Positions 49,343-58,025 are shown, counted from the stretch's first letter. The stretch is DNA of 64,000 nt from Bin87 sp965219925 (GCA_965219925.1 OZ244795.1:2046001-2110000), one strand, 5' to 3'. Numbers and translations are program-made. Notes: generated from the letters alone by a model not told the origin.

Positions 49343-49960
49343 ATGGATTTTGACGCCGAAATCGCCCGTGCTTCTGACCTGATTGCCGGCGGGGGAGTCG
49401 TGGCCATACCGACCGATACGTTGTATGGCCTGGCAGCAGATGCGACCAATCCGGAAGCAGTCGAAAAAGTATTTGACATAAAGGGTCGACCATCTGATAT
49501 GGCCCTGCCGGTCCTGGTATCCGGTTGGGATCAGGTGGATCAGGTGGCGATAGTAGTCGGGCCGGTCGGCGAGATGGCAGAGCGGGCGGCGAGCAAGTTT
49601 TGGCCGGGCTCGCTTACCTTGATCCTGCCGGTGAAAGCCACTGTACCCGGCAGGCTGACCGCAGGCCGCGACACCATCGCGGTGCGGATGCCGAACCACC
49701 GGGTTCCCCTGGCGCTGGCGTCCCGGCTGCGAACGCCGATCACTGGTACCAGCGCGAACCCATCCGGGCAATCCGATATCGCTGGCGTGGATGAACTCCG
49801 GCGCTCTCTGGGCCGACTGGTTGATGGTATCATTACGCTAGGACCGGACCCGCTCGGTATCGCCAGCACAATCGTGGCTGTGTCGCATAACGGCGTGGAA
49901 CTAATCAGGCCGGGTGCGCTGCTCTTCGACGACATCCGCAACTATTTGGAAAACGGCTGA
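49343..49960 (+). CDS. L-threonylcarbamoyladenylate synthase (Sua5/YciO/YrdC family)
   Basis: A 205-residue enzyme making the activated threonylcarbamoyl group for the tRNA t6A modification. It shows GGGVVAIPTDTLYGLAADATNPEAVEKVFDIKGRPSDMALPVLVS, then FWPGSLTLIL, IAVRMPNH and ITGTSANPSGQSD. Only the YrdC domain is present; the extra Sua5 domain is absent. I prefer ATG 49343 over a start at 49310 because the -10 box overlaps the longer version. It is followed by the polyprenyl-synthase-like gene. Confidence 0.92.
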   Translation: MDFDAEIARASDLIAGGGVVAIPTDTLYGLAADATNPEAVEKVFDIKGRPSDMALPVLVSGWDQVDQVAIVVGPVGEMAERAASKFWPGSLTLILPVKATVPGRLTAGRDTIAVRMPNHRVPLALASRLRTPITGTSANPSGQSDIAGVDELRRSLGRLVDGIITLGPDPLGIASTIVAVSHNGVELIRPGALLFDDIRNYLENG

Positions 49961-51023
49961 TGTTCGTTGGTGTCGGGAGGACGTCATAACCATAGCAATC
50001 CCATACGAAGCCTATCGTCAGGCGGTGGATGCCGAGTTGAGAGACTTGCTGGGCGACCGCGCCGGGATGCTGTACGACATCCTCCGGTACCATTTGGGTT
50101 GGGTGGATGAACGCGGCAATCCGGCTCCTGGGGCCGCCACCCCGTTGCACGCCTACGCTTTCATGACCCTGAGCGTCGCTGACGCGATGCGGGGCGATTT
50201 TACCGGGGCGATCTCGGCGGCGGCGGCGGTGGAGATGGTGTACAACTTTGTGTTGGTTCACGGCGATGTACAGGCCGGTCGTGTCGACCAGCGCAGTGAC
50301 CGCCCCAGTATCTGGTGGGTTTGGGGCCCTTCCCAGGCAATCAACGCCGGTGATGGCCTGCATGCTCTGGCGCGTTCTTTATTGATGCGACTGCGCGACG
50401 TCGGCACCCCGGCCGAGGATGTGCTGGAAGCCTTGCGTTCCCTGGATCAGGCATGTCTTACCTTGTGCGAAGGGCAGTACATGGATTTGTCATACCAGGA
50501 TCAGTTGATGGTGTCGGAGTCTGATTACTTTGATATGATTGCCCGCAAATCCGGGTCCATTGCCGGGTGTGCCGCTCAACTCGGAGCAATGGCGGTGGGC
50601 GTCGACGGTGAAACTGCAGCTGCGGCTAAATTGTGGGGTACCAACCTGGGGATGGCTTTGCAAATTCGGCAGGACATCGCTGATCTTTGGGGCCATTCGG
50701 GAGATGGGTTTACGGCCAGTAACGTGTTGAACAAGAAGAAAAGCCTTCCGCTAATCCATGGGCTGGAAAGCACGGCCACGTCGGTTAAACGCGAGCTCGG
50801 TGGCATATACATGAAACGGGTTCTGGAAGCGGCAGACGCGCGCCGGATCGTAGAGATTCTCGACGATGCCGGGTCCCGGGCTTACGCAGAATCCAAAGCC
50901 TTGGAATTGGTCGAAGCAGCCGGTTCGAACCTCCGCTCCGCCGCGGCCGGGATGGTGCGCCCCGAAGCAATGCGCCAGGCCGCGGATTGGGTGATGGCCG
51001 GCGGGTTGGACGTAGTTAGCTAG
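49914..51023 (+). CDS. Polyprenyl-synthase-like protein with degenerate Asp-rich motifs
   Basis: An isoprenyl-diphosphate-synthase fold recognisable by EMVYNFVLVHGDVQAGRVDQRSDRPSIWWVWGPSQAINAGDGLHALA and LGMALQIRQDIADLWG. The first Asp-rich motif (DDxxD) reads GDVQAG and the second reads QDIAD, so prenyl-transfer activity is doubtful. The only standard start in frame is a GTG at 49914 inside the preceding gene. A strong GGGAGG at 49975-49980 precedes an ATA codon at 49986, the likelier initiation point of a 345-residue protein. Either a rare ATA start or a sequence error is possible. pgk follows 47 bp later. Confidence 0.7.
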   Translation: MRCSSTTSATIWKTADVRWCREDVITIAIPYEAYRQAVDAELRDLLGDRAGMLYDILRYHLGWVDERGNPAPGAATPLHAYAFMTLSVADAMRGDFTGAISAAAAVEMVYNFVLVHGDVQAGRVDQRSDRPSIWWVWGPSQAINAGDGLHALARSLLMRLRDVGTPAEDVLEALRSLDQACLTLCEGQYMDLSYQDQLMVSESDYFDMIARKSGSIAGCAAQLGAMAVGVDGETAAAAKLWGTNLGMALQIRQDIADLWGHSGDGFTASNVLNKKKSLPLIHGLESTATSVKRELGGIYMKRVLEAADARRIVEILDDAGSRAYAESKALELVEAAGSNLRSAAAGMVRPEAMRQAADWVMAGGLDVVS

Positions 51024-51070
51024 CGCGCAACGTAATTCGCATCCGGTCGAGTCGAGAAATTGTTATCACC

Positions 51071-52267
51071 ATGAGCAAACGAACACTCGGTCAACTAGAT
51101 GTATCCGGCAAGGCGGTTCTGGTCCGTGTTGACTTCAACGTCCCCATTGAGCAGGGCCCGGAAGCGATCGCCAACTACGACCAGAGGTTGCGGGCGACAT
51201 TGCCCACCATCGAATACCTGCTTCAACGGGATTGCCGGGTCATACTCTGTTCGCATCTGGGTCGTCCCGGGGGCGCCGTCGACGAGTCGCTGCGGTTGGC
51301 GCCGGTGGGAGACCGGCTGGCGATACTGTTGGGTCAACCCGTTGCCAGCCTGTCGGATTGTGCAGGGCCAGCGGCGCGTCAGCACGTGGCCTCCATGTCC
51401 GCCGGTCAGGTCGCCCTGTTGGAAAATTTGCGGTTCTGGCCCGGCGAGGAAGCCGATGATGCCGAGTTTGCCAGTGAGTTGGCGTCCCTGGCGGATTGCT
51501 TCGTAATGGACGCCTTCGCCGTAGCTCACCGCGCCCACGCCTCAACGGTTGGCGTTCCCCGGTTGCTGCCGTCGGCAATGGGGTTGTTGATGCAACGTGA
51601 GGTGGAATCGCTGGGGGTGGCGCTGGGGCAGCCGGAGCGGCCCATGGCGGCGTTGATGGGTGGCGCCAAGGTGAGCGACAAGATCCTGGTGCTCCAGAAT
51701 CTGCTGGAACGGTTGGACCACCTCTTCATCGGCGGCGGCATGGCGGTTACGTTCCTGGCCGCGACCGGCAATCCCGTGGGGGCATCCCCGGTGGAAACTG
51801 ACCGCCTTGATTTTGCCAGGGACGTATTGCAGCGCGCCGCGCAAAGCGGGATAACTGTCCATATCCCGGAAGACTTGGTGGTCGCCAGCGAATTCGCCGG
51901 CGAGCCGGCCAGGACGGCAAACGTCAATGTGGATGATGTTCCGGATGGCTGGTACATCATGGACGTGGGTGTACGAACCGCCGACAAGTTCACGCAAGCG
52001 TTGGCGGGATGCAAAACCATCATCTGGAACGGGCCGATGGGCGTGTTTGAAATGCAGCGTTTCAGCGCCGGCACTCGAACGGTGGCCAACGGCATCGCCG
52101 GGTTGAGAGGAGTAACCACCGTGGTGGGCGGTGGCTCCACCGCTGAAGCTGTGGAAGCATTGGGCCTGGAAGATAAGATGACCCATGTGTCTACCGGCGG
52201 CGGAGCTTCGCTGGAGTTTCTGGAAGGGCGCGACTTGCCTGGAATAGCCGCATTGCCGGATGCTTGA
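51071..52267 (+). CDS. pgk: Phosphoglycerate kinase
   Basis: A 398-residue glycolytic enzyme. It has VLVRVDFNVPIEQGPEAIANYDQRLRATLPTIEYL, VILCSHLGRPGG, VALLENLRFWPGEEADD, MAALMGGAKVSDKILVLQNLLERLD and the C-terminal TVVGGGSTAEAVEALGLEDKMTHVSTGGGASLEFLEG. It starts a pgk-apgM-tpiA-miaA-dapF run on one strand. Confidence 0.97.
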   Translation: MSKRTLGQLDVSGKAVLVRVDFNVPIEQGPEAIANYDQRLRATLPTIEYLLQRDCRVILCSHLGRPGGAVDESLRLAPVGDRLAILLGQPVASLSDCAGPAARQHVASMSAGQVALLENLRFWPGEEADDAEFASELASLADCFVMDAFAVAHRAHASTVGVPRLLPSAMGLLMQREVESLGVALGQPERPMAALMGGAKVSDKILVLQNLLERLDHLFIGGGMAVTFLAATGNPVGASPVETDRLDFARDVLQRAAQSGITVHIPEDLVVASEFAGEPARTANVNVDDVPDGWYIMDVGVRTADKFTQALAGCKTIIWNGPMGVFEMQRFSAGTRTVANGIAGLRGVTTVVGGGSTAEAVEALGLEDKMTHVSTGGGASLEFLEGRDLPGIAALPDA

Positions 52268-52324
52268 CCTGTAACGATAGTATATTAAAGGTTGCGACGA
52301 TTCAGTCGTGGCCGCGGAGAAACG

Positions 52325-53530
52325 ATGATAGACCTCGAACAAATTCACGACAGCATCTTGTCCACGTCGTCAAAGATAGTGCTGCTGGTGGCCGACGGAC
52401 TAGGCGGGCTGGCCCATCCGGACACTCGCAGATCTGAGCTGGAAACCGCCCGCATTCCCAATCTGGACGCGCTGGCGCAGCAGAGCGCATGCGGCCTGAC
52501 TACCCCGGTGGAGATGGGAGTCGCCCCGGGCAGTGGGCCGGGCCATCTGGCGCTGTTTGGTTACGATCCTCTGAAGTACATGATCGGACGGGGCGCCCTG
52601 GAAGCGTTGGGTAGCGCCGTGGAACTGTTGCCCGGCGATGTGGCGGCGCGGGGCAATTTCTGCACCGTTGACGACGACGGCATCCTGATTGACCGTCGGG
52701 CCGGGCGCATCGCCACCGAGTTGAGCGCCCCGTTGTGTGAACGCCTGGATCGCATCGAAATACCCGGAGTTCAGGTTGATGTGTTTCCCGTGCAGGACTA
52801 TCGGTTTGTGCTGCGGCTCCGCGGAGAAGGGTTATCCGAACAAGTCGATGAAACAGACCCGCAACGAGAGGGCATGCGCGCCCGACCCGCCAGCGCGTTG
52901 GTTCCGGAAGCCCAGCGGACATCTGAAGTTGTGCAGCAATTCATTCAGGAAGCGGCTCGCTTGTTGGCCGAGGAAGAGCCGGCGAATATGGTGTTGTTGC
53001 GAGGGTGGGCTCAACTGCCCAACCTGCCGGACTTTGGCGAGGTGTACCGGCTGAACCCGGCTGCCATCGCCGCCTATCCCATGTATCGCGGTTTGGCGTC
53101 CGTCGCCAACATGCAGGTAATCCCCACTGGCAAAACCTTTGCTGACGAAGTGGATACCCTTTACTCCAATTGGGATCAGCACGATTTCTTCTTCCTCCAC
53201 TACAAGCCAGCTGACGCAGCGGGGGAAGACGGCGATTTTGACGCCAAGGTGCGTACCCTGGAAGACCTCGACGCATTTGTGCCGCGCATCATGGAGCTGC
53301 AGCCCGACGTGTTGATGGTTGCTGGCGATCACTCGACCCCGGCGATCATGGCGTCTCACAGCTGGCATCCGGTCCCGTTCCTGCTTCATTCCAAATTGAC
53401 GCTGGGAGAGGGTGTAAACGCTTTCAGTGAGCGGGATTGCGCCCAGGGTTCGCTGGGACGCATACCCGCCAAAACCATCATGTTGCTGGCCCTGTCTCAC
53501 GCCGGTAAATTGACTAAATTCGGCCCCTGA
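52325..53530 (+). CDS. apgM: 2,3-bisphosphoglycerate-independent phosphoglycerate mutase, archaeal type
   Basis: A 401-residue alkaline-phosphatase-superfamily enzyme interconverting 3- and 2-phosphoglycerate. Features are KIVLLVADGLGGLAHP (metal-binding Asp), MGVAPGSGPGHLALFGYDP (the Ser nucleophile region), LRGEGLSEQVDETDP, FFFLHYKPADAAGEDGDF and LMVAGDHSTPAIMASHSWHPVP. This is the ApgM rather than the GpmI form. GGAGAA precedes the ATG at 52325. tpiA follows 29 bp later. Confidence 0.94.
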   Translation: MIDLEQIHDSILSTSSKIVLLVADGLGGLAHPDTRRSELETARIPNLDALAQQSACGLTTPVEMGVAPGSGPGHLALFGYDPLKYMIGRGALEALGSAVELLPGDVAARGNFCTVDDDGILIDRRAGRIATELSAPLCERLDRIEIPGVQVDVFPVQDYRFVLRLRGEGLSEQVDETDPQREGMRARPASALVPEAQRTSEVVQQFIQEAARLLAEEEPANMVLLRGWAQLPNLPDFGEVYRLNPAAIAAYPMYRGLASVANMQVIPTGKTFADEVDTLYSNWDQHDFFFLHYKPADAAGEDGDFDAKVRTLEDLDAFVPRIMELQPDVLMVAGDHSTPAIMASHSWHPVPFLLHSKLTLGEGVNAFSERDCAQGSLGRIPAKTIMLLALSHAGKLTKFGP

Positions 53531-53559
53531 CAACATCCCGAGATTTGGACGGTACGGAT

Positions 53560-54336
53560 ATGACTCTGCCCGCTACGATAGTGGCCGGAAACTGGAAGAT
53601 GAATACCGATCTGGCGACCGGCGTGAATCTGGCTGCGGCGATCGCGGACGGCGTTGACGGCCTGGGAAATGTCGGAGTGGTGGTTTGTCCTCCGTTCATT
53701 TCGCTGGCAGCGGTTCGGCAGGCGGTTTCGAACCGCCCGGTTTCAGTCGGCGCCCAGAACATGCACCATGACGACAGCGGCGCATTTACGGGCGAGGTGT
53801 CCCCGGTCATGTTGGCCGGCGTGTGTGACTACGTACTGTTGGGACACTCTGAGCGTCGCCAGTTGTATGGCGAAACCGACGAGATGGTGGGTAGAAAAGT
53901 GGCAGCGGCGGTGGCCCACGGGTTGCGCCCCATTATCTGCGTGGGTGAAACCCTGGAACAGCGAGAAGCCGGAAACGCCACCGAAATCGTGCGCTGGCAG
54001 GTTACGTCGGCCCTGGCGGAGATAGACGCCGGCGCGGCCAATGAGCTGGTCATCGCCTACGAACCGGTATGGGCCATTGGAACCGGCCGGGCGGCTACCC
54101 CACAAATCGCCGACCAGATCATGGGCGGAGCAATCAGGTCCACCGTGCAGGCGGCGTTGGGATCCCAGGCGGCGGCGGCCATGCCTCTCCTGTACGGTGG
54201 CAGCGTTAATGCCGGCAATGCCCGCGAATACGCCAGCGTTGCGAACATCAACGGGGCCCTGGTTGGCGGAGCCAGCCTGGACGCGGATTCCTTCCTGGCA
54301 ATCGCCAGATTGTTCGGCGACGGCAACGACCGGTAA
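53560..54336 (+). CDS. tpiA: Triosephosphate isomerase
   Basis: A 258-residue TIM-barrel enzyme: VAGNWKMN (catalytic Lys), VSVGAQNMHHDDSGAFTGEVSPVML, VLLGHSERRQ (catalytic His), VIAYEPVWAIGTGRAATP (catalytic Glu and loop 6) and LLYGGSVNAGNA. I chose the ATG at 53560, which gives the usual N-terminus; a TTG at 53545 is also in frame. Confidence 0.97.
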   Translation: MTLPATIVAGNWKMNTDLATGVNLAAAIADGVDGLGNVGVVVCPPFISLAAVRQAVSNRPVSVGAQNMHHDDSGAFTGEVSPVMLAGVCDYVLLGHSERRQLYGETDEMVGRKVAAAVAHGLRPIICVGETLEQREAGNATEIVRWQVTSALAEIDAGAANELVIAYEPVWAIGTGRAATPQIADQIMGGAIRSTVQAALGSQAAAAMPLLYGGSVNAGNAREYASVANINGALVGGASLDADSFLAIARLFGDGNDR

Positions 54337-54348
54337 CGCGGTCGCTAC

Positions 54349-55338
54349 ATGTCCGAACGTCAGCCGCTGGTCGCCGTAATCGGCGCCACTGCAACGGGAA
54401 AAACGGCTCTGGCGATCTCGTTGGCTCAGCAATTCGGCGGCGAGGTTGTCAATGCCGATAGTCGCCAGGTGTATTCCGGCATGGACATCGGCACCGCCAA
54501 ACCGACCGCAGACGAACGAACCGCTGCCGTACACCATCTGATAGATATCCGGCGACCGGATCAACCGTTGAGCCTGGGCGAGTGGCTGCCCCTGGCACGA
54601 GAAGCAATCGCCGAAATCTCCAGTCGCGGGCGGCTCCCGATTCTGTGCGGCGGGACCGGCCAGTACGTTTGGGCATTATTGGAAGGTTGGAGGGTACCGG
54701 CAGTACCGCCGGACCTGGAGCTCCGCGCCAACCTGGAAAAACGGGCCCAAGCCGGTGGAGCATCGGCATTGTGGCAGGAATTGGCGGACGCTGATCCGGC
54801 GCGTGCTGCCCGGATCAACCCTCGCAATGTCCGCCGCGTCATCCGCGCGCTTGAATTGCAACGCGGCGCCGGATCCGACGCTGAGAATGTGGCATCAGCG
54901 CGCGCCGAAACTCCGCCATACCACGCCCTCACCATCGGGTTGGCATCGGAACGGGCAATACTGTACGAGAAGATTGACGCACGTGTTGACCGGATGATGG
55001 CTGACGGGCTGTTGGACGAAGCCCGATATCTGGCCCAATGCGGTTTTGTGTTGGGCCAGGGACCGTTGTCCGGTGTGGGTTACAGTCAGCTGGGCCAGTT
55101 TCTGGATGGTGAATTGACGCTTCCCGAAGCCGTTGAACGCATCAAGACCAGGACCCACGCTTTGGTGCGACGACAAAACACCTGGTTCAAATCCGGCGAT
55201 GATCGCATCACCTGGCTGGATGCTACTGGCCGGCTTCCAACTGCGGAAGCGCGCGCCCGGGTACTCCGATTCTTAGGTTCGACAATACCGTGTGGTACAA
55301 TTGGCCCGGACTTGGAGGAGGGTATCCCCGCGGGGTAG
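54349..55338 (+). CDS. miaA: tRNA dimethylallyltransferase
   Basis: A 329-residue enzyme that adds a dimethylallyl group to A37 of tRNAs reading UNN codons. It shows the P-loop IGATATGKTALAISLAQQ, EVVNADSRQVYSGMDIGTAKPT, HHLIDIRRPDQPLSLGEW, LPILCGGTGQYVWALLEGW and RQNTWFKSGDDRITWLD. It lies 12 bp after tpiA, so it is probably in the same transcript. Confidence 0.96.
   Translation: MSERQPLVAVIGATATGKTALAISLAQQFGGEVVNADSRQVYSGMDIGTAKPTADERTAAVHHLIDIRRPDQPLSLGEWLPLAREAIAEISSRGRLPILCGGTGQYVWALLEGWRVPAVPPDLELRANLEKRAQAGGASALWQELADADPARAARINPRNVRRVIRALELQRGAGSDAENVASARAETPPYHALTIGLASERAILYEKIDARVDRMMADGLLDEARYLAQCGFVLGQGPLSGVGYSQLGQFLDGELTLPEAVERIKTRTHALVRRQNTWFKSGDDRITWLDATGRLPTAEARARVLRFLGSTIPCGTIGPDLEEGIPAG
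55293..55301 (+). promoter_or_regulatory. Internal extended -10 promoter ahead of dapF
   Basis: TGG-TACAAT (TGG at 55293-55295, TACAAT at 55296-55301) inside the 3' end of miaA, 46 bp before the dapF start. Confidence 0.4.
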
Positions 55339-55346
55339 GAGCGTTG

Positions 55347-56204
55347 ATGGAATTCACCAAAATGCAAGGAGCCGGCAACGATTATGTGTATGTAGATGCA
55401 CGCGCGATGCTCGAGCATGACTGGGGCCAGCTATCCCAGGCTATCAGCGACCGCCACTTTGGCGTTGGCAGTGATGGGCTGATACTGGTGATGGATTCAG
55501 ACGTTGCCGACCTGAGGATGCGGATGTTCAACGCCGATGGCTCCGAGGGTGAAATGTGCGGCAATGGCATCCGGTGTTTCGCCAAGTACGCCATCGAGCG
55601 CGGCATCGTACCGCGGTCGGTCGGCCAAGTAACCATCGACACAATGGCCGGCGTGCGCACGGTCGTTCCCCGGTACGACGGCTCCGAAGTGAATGCCGCC
55701 CGGGTCAGCATGGGCAAACCTCGCTTTGCTCCGTCGGATATACCGGTTGACCTGGACCCGGCGATCAGCCTGAACCGCCAGACCATCATCAATTATGCGA
55801 TACACCCCGGCGATTTCCGCCTGTTTCTTACTTTCGTTTCCATGGGCAACCCCCATGCCGTAACGTTCATCGATCAACCTGTCGAGGAATTCCCGCTGCA
55901 CAACATCGGCCCGCTGGTCGAGAGACACCCCATATTTCCTAGGCGCGTGAACTTTGAAGTAGTCAACATTCGGGACGATGGGAATCTGGACGCCCGCGTA
56001 TGGGAGCGAGGTTCCGGTGAAACCATGGCGTGCGGTACCGGAGCGTGTGCTATTGGAGTTGCCTCCCGGCTGTTGGGCCACACCGGCGACCGTGTTGCGG
56101 TACATCTCCCCGGCGGCACTCTCACCATCGATTGGGACGGTACGGACGAAGTATATCTGGAAGGACCCGCAGCCGAGGTTTTTAGTGGAGTGTGGACAGA
56201 ATGA
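55347..56204 (+). CDS. dapF: Diaminopimelate epimerase
   Basis: A 285-residue enzyme converting LL- to meso-diaminopimelate. The two catalytic Cys are in FNADGSEGEMCGNGIRCFAKY and GSGETMACGTGACAIGVASRL. It begins MEFTKMQGAGNDYVYVDAR, the normal N-terminus, at ATG 55347. It overlaps the next gene by 4 bp (ATGA). Together with dapL at 58018 it supplies lysine and, if present, cell-wall DAP. Confidence 0.96.
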   Translation: MEFTKMQGAGNDYVYVDARAMLEHDWGQLSQAISDRHFGVGSDGLILVMDSDVADLRMRMFNADGSEGEMCGNGIRCFAKYAIERGIVPRSVGQVTIDTMAGVRTVVPRYDGSEVNAARVSMGKPRFAPSDIPVDLDPAISLNRQTIINYAIHPGDFRLFLTFVSMGNPHAVTFIDQPVEEFPLHNIGPLVERHPIFPRRVNFEVVNIRDDGNLDARVWERGSGETMACGTGACAIGVASRLLGHTGDRVAVHLPGGTLTIDWDGTDEVYLEGPAAEVFSGVWTE

Positions 56205-56881
56205 GCAACTACGTAACCGGGCCGCATACCTTTGAACAAATCCGGTGGGCGGCAACGGCATTCCGCCGGGAGAGCAATGACGACGTTGCTTATTTTCCGC
56301 TCTACACGGCGGAATTTCGCCAGGCACTGCTCGAAAGACAGGACACCACCAGCGTTGAACAGTTGCTGCGATTCGTCAACAGTTGGAGATTTCGCGTCTC
56401 GTACGACAAAGCGCCCGGCATCGCTGCCGCTATCGCCCACGCTGCCCCGCACCTCAAACCGTTGTCCGCATCGGCCCTGGAATTCGACGACCTGCGTTGC
56501 GCCACCCTGGATGTCATCGAGCGAGCCTACGACAGCATCACGGAGGCCAACGGCGTAGGACCGGCAGCGGCGTCGCTAATCCTATCGCTGCTGAACCCGG
56601 CCCTCTTTGTAATGTGGAACACCGCGATACGCAGCGCCTACTTCCCCAACGACGAACCCAACGGCGCCACCTACGCGCAGTTTCTCACTGTAATGCGAAT
56701 GGCCGCCCTGTCCATCGCCGCCGACGCTCGCGCTCAACACGGCATCGACGACCCAGCGGGTCAAATCTCCGACGCCTTAGGCATCAACCCGCCTTTCAAA
56801 CTGGCGAAATTCATCGACGAATACAACTGGCTCACCCTGGCGCGAGAGATGGTTTATCAGGGAGGTGCGGTGGCGGTGTAA
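56201..56881 (+). CDS. Unknown protein with an HhH-like segment (paralogue A)
   Basis: A 226-residue soluble protein. Segments are TFEQIRWAATAFRRE, VEQLLRFVNSWRFRV, NGVGPAAASLILSLLNPALFVMWNTAIRSAYF, AALSIAADARAQHGIDDP and PPFKLAKFIDEYNWLTLAR. VGPAAASLIL recalls a helix-hairpin-helix turn as in HhH-GPD proteins, but no glycosylase active-site Asp is evident. It is clearly homologous along most of its length to the product at 57249. It begins in an ATGA overlap with dapF. Codon use is GC-rich like its neighbours upstream, unlike the two genes that follow. Confidence 0.75.
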   Translation: MSNYVTGPHTFEQIRWAATAFRRESNDDVAYFPLYTAEFRQALLERQDTTSVEQLLRFVNSWRFRVSYDKAPGIAAAIAHAAPHLKPLSASALEFDDLRCATLDVIERAYDSITEANGVGPAAASLILSLLNPALFVMWNTAIRSAYFPNDEPNGATYAQFLTVMRMAALSIAADARAQHGIDDPAGQISDALGINPPFKLAKFIDEYNWLTLAREMVYQGGAVAV

Positions 56882-56889
56882 GGGGAGCA

Positions 56890-57252
56890 ATGGCTTGGGA
56901 TCTGAAAGGTACTGATCAATTTAGGGAATGGTTCCAGGAACTTCCGGATGCGATGCAAGACGATATTGAGGCCATTGTTGGTTTATTGGAAGAGCGAGGA
57001 CCCAGTTTGTCACGCCCCCATGCAGACCAGGTACGTGAATCACGCCATCCAAATATGCGCGAATTGAGGGTTCAGAGCAATGGACAACCTATCCGCATAT
57101 TTTTCGCCTTTGATCCCAGACGTAGTGCAATACTGTTGATTGGTGGCAACAAAGTCGGTGATAATCGGTTTTATATTCGATATGTTCCCGTTGCGGATCG
57201 CTTGTATGATGAATATTTGGAAGAGTTGCGTAGCGAGGGGGTGATCCTATGA
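56890..57252 (+). CDS. RelE/HigB-type toxin (Gp49 family)
   Basis: A 120-residue protein of the RelE/HigB-like Gp49 family: KGTDQFREWFQELPDAMQDDIEAIVGLLEERGPSLSRPHADQVRESRHPNMRELRV, then PIRIFFAFDPRRSAILLIGGNKVGDNRFYIRYVPVADRLYDEYLEEL. Such toxins cleave mRNA on the ribosome. AGGGGAG precedes the ATG. The gene is visibly lower in GC than dapF. It ends in an ATGA overlap with the next gene, the usual toxin-first layout of higBA, but the downstream product is not an ordinary HTH antitoxin. Confidence 0.85.
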   Translation: MAWDLKGTDQFREWFQELPDAMQDDIEAIVGLLEERGPSLSRPHADQVRESRHPNMRELRVQSNGQPIRIFFAFDPRRSAILLIGGNKVGDNRFYIRYVPVADRLYDEYLEELRSEGVIL

Positions 57253-58025
57253 GCGGTCGTCAGAAGTGGGGCGATTTTAAGCGGCGTTTGACCCCCGAGG
57301 AATGCCTGCGCGTGGAAAGTAAGATAGCCGATCTGCGTGCCACGTTGCCACCAACTACCTATGCTCAAGTCCGGTGGGCAGCGGAGGAGTACAACAACGG
57401 CGAGCATGGATACAATGGCTACTATCGCAACGTGTATGAATCGGATTTTCGGACATCTCTCCTGAAACGATGTTCTCAGTCAGACGCTGATAAATTGGTG
57501 CGGTTTCTAAACCAGTGGAAATCTCGCCGCCCGCCCGAATTAGCGCATGTGCTTTCAACATCTCTGCCAGAGATTATCAATTATCTGGCGCCATTGATTG
57601 AGTTGGCGCTGGATGATGAAGAGCTTGACCGTTCGACTTTTGATACCGCTGAAGCAGCGTTTGACAGTCTTAGGTTGGTCCAATACGTGGGGCCTACTAC
57701 CGCGTCAAAAATCTTAGGCGTGTTGAATCCGGGGTTTTTTGTAATGTGGGATGGCCCGATTCAGAAGGAGTATTTCCATTGGGAAAAGCGCAATGGTTAT
57801 TCGTATCAAAGTTTTCTCAAAGAAATGAGAAATTCCGCTCTGTCAATCGTCGGAGACGCTCGAAAAAAGCACGGAATTCCTGATCCTGCCAAAACCATTT
57901 CCAAAGAAATAAATCAACGGCCGCCCTTTACCTTGGCCAAATTCATCAACGATTATGTTTGGCTAACAGTGACGCGCAAGCAAAAATATCCCGGCCCTCT
58001 AACAGCCCAGGAGCGATATGCCTAA
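57249..58025 (+). CDS. Putative chimeric antitoxin: HigA-like N-terminus joined to a paralogue-A body
   Basis: A 258-residue protein. Residues 1-36 (KWGDFKRRLTPEECLRVESKIADLRATLPP) resemble the N-terminal helix of HigA/XRE antitoxins that accompany Gp49 toxins. From TTYAQVRWAAEEY on, it parallels the 56201 product: VRFLNQWKSRR, QYVGPTTASKILGVLNPGFFVMWDGPIQKEYF, SALSIVGDARKKHGIPDP, PPFTLAKFINDYVWLTVTR. No helix-turn-helix is seen. It is translationally coupled to the toxin gene and lower in GC than neighbouring genes. I infer that it neutralises the toxin; this is untested. Its last 8 bp overlap dapL. Confidence 0.65.
   Translation: MSGRQKWGDFKRRLTPEECLRVESKIADLRATLPPTTYAQVRWAAEEYNNGEHGYNGYYRNVYESDFRTSLLKRCSQSDADKLVRFLNQWKSRRPPELAHVLSTSLPEIINYLAPLIELALDDEELDRSTFDTAEAAFDSLRLVQYVGPTTASKILGVLNPGFFVMWDGPIQKEYFHWEKRNGYSYQSFLKEMRNSALSIVGDARKKHGIPDPAKTISKEINQRPPFTLAKFINDYVWLTVTRKQKYPGPLTAQERYA

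Noticed and set aside
56383..56889. A long N-terminal extension of the RelE-type toxin frame
   Set aside because: It is an alternate frame of the 56201 gene. The toxin family starts at ATG 56890, with its own ribosome-binding site.
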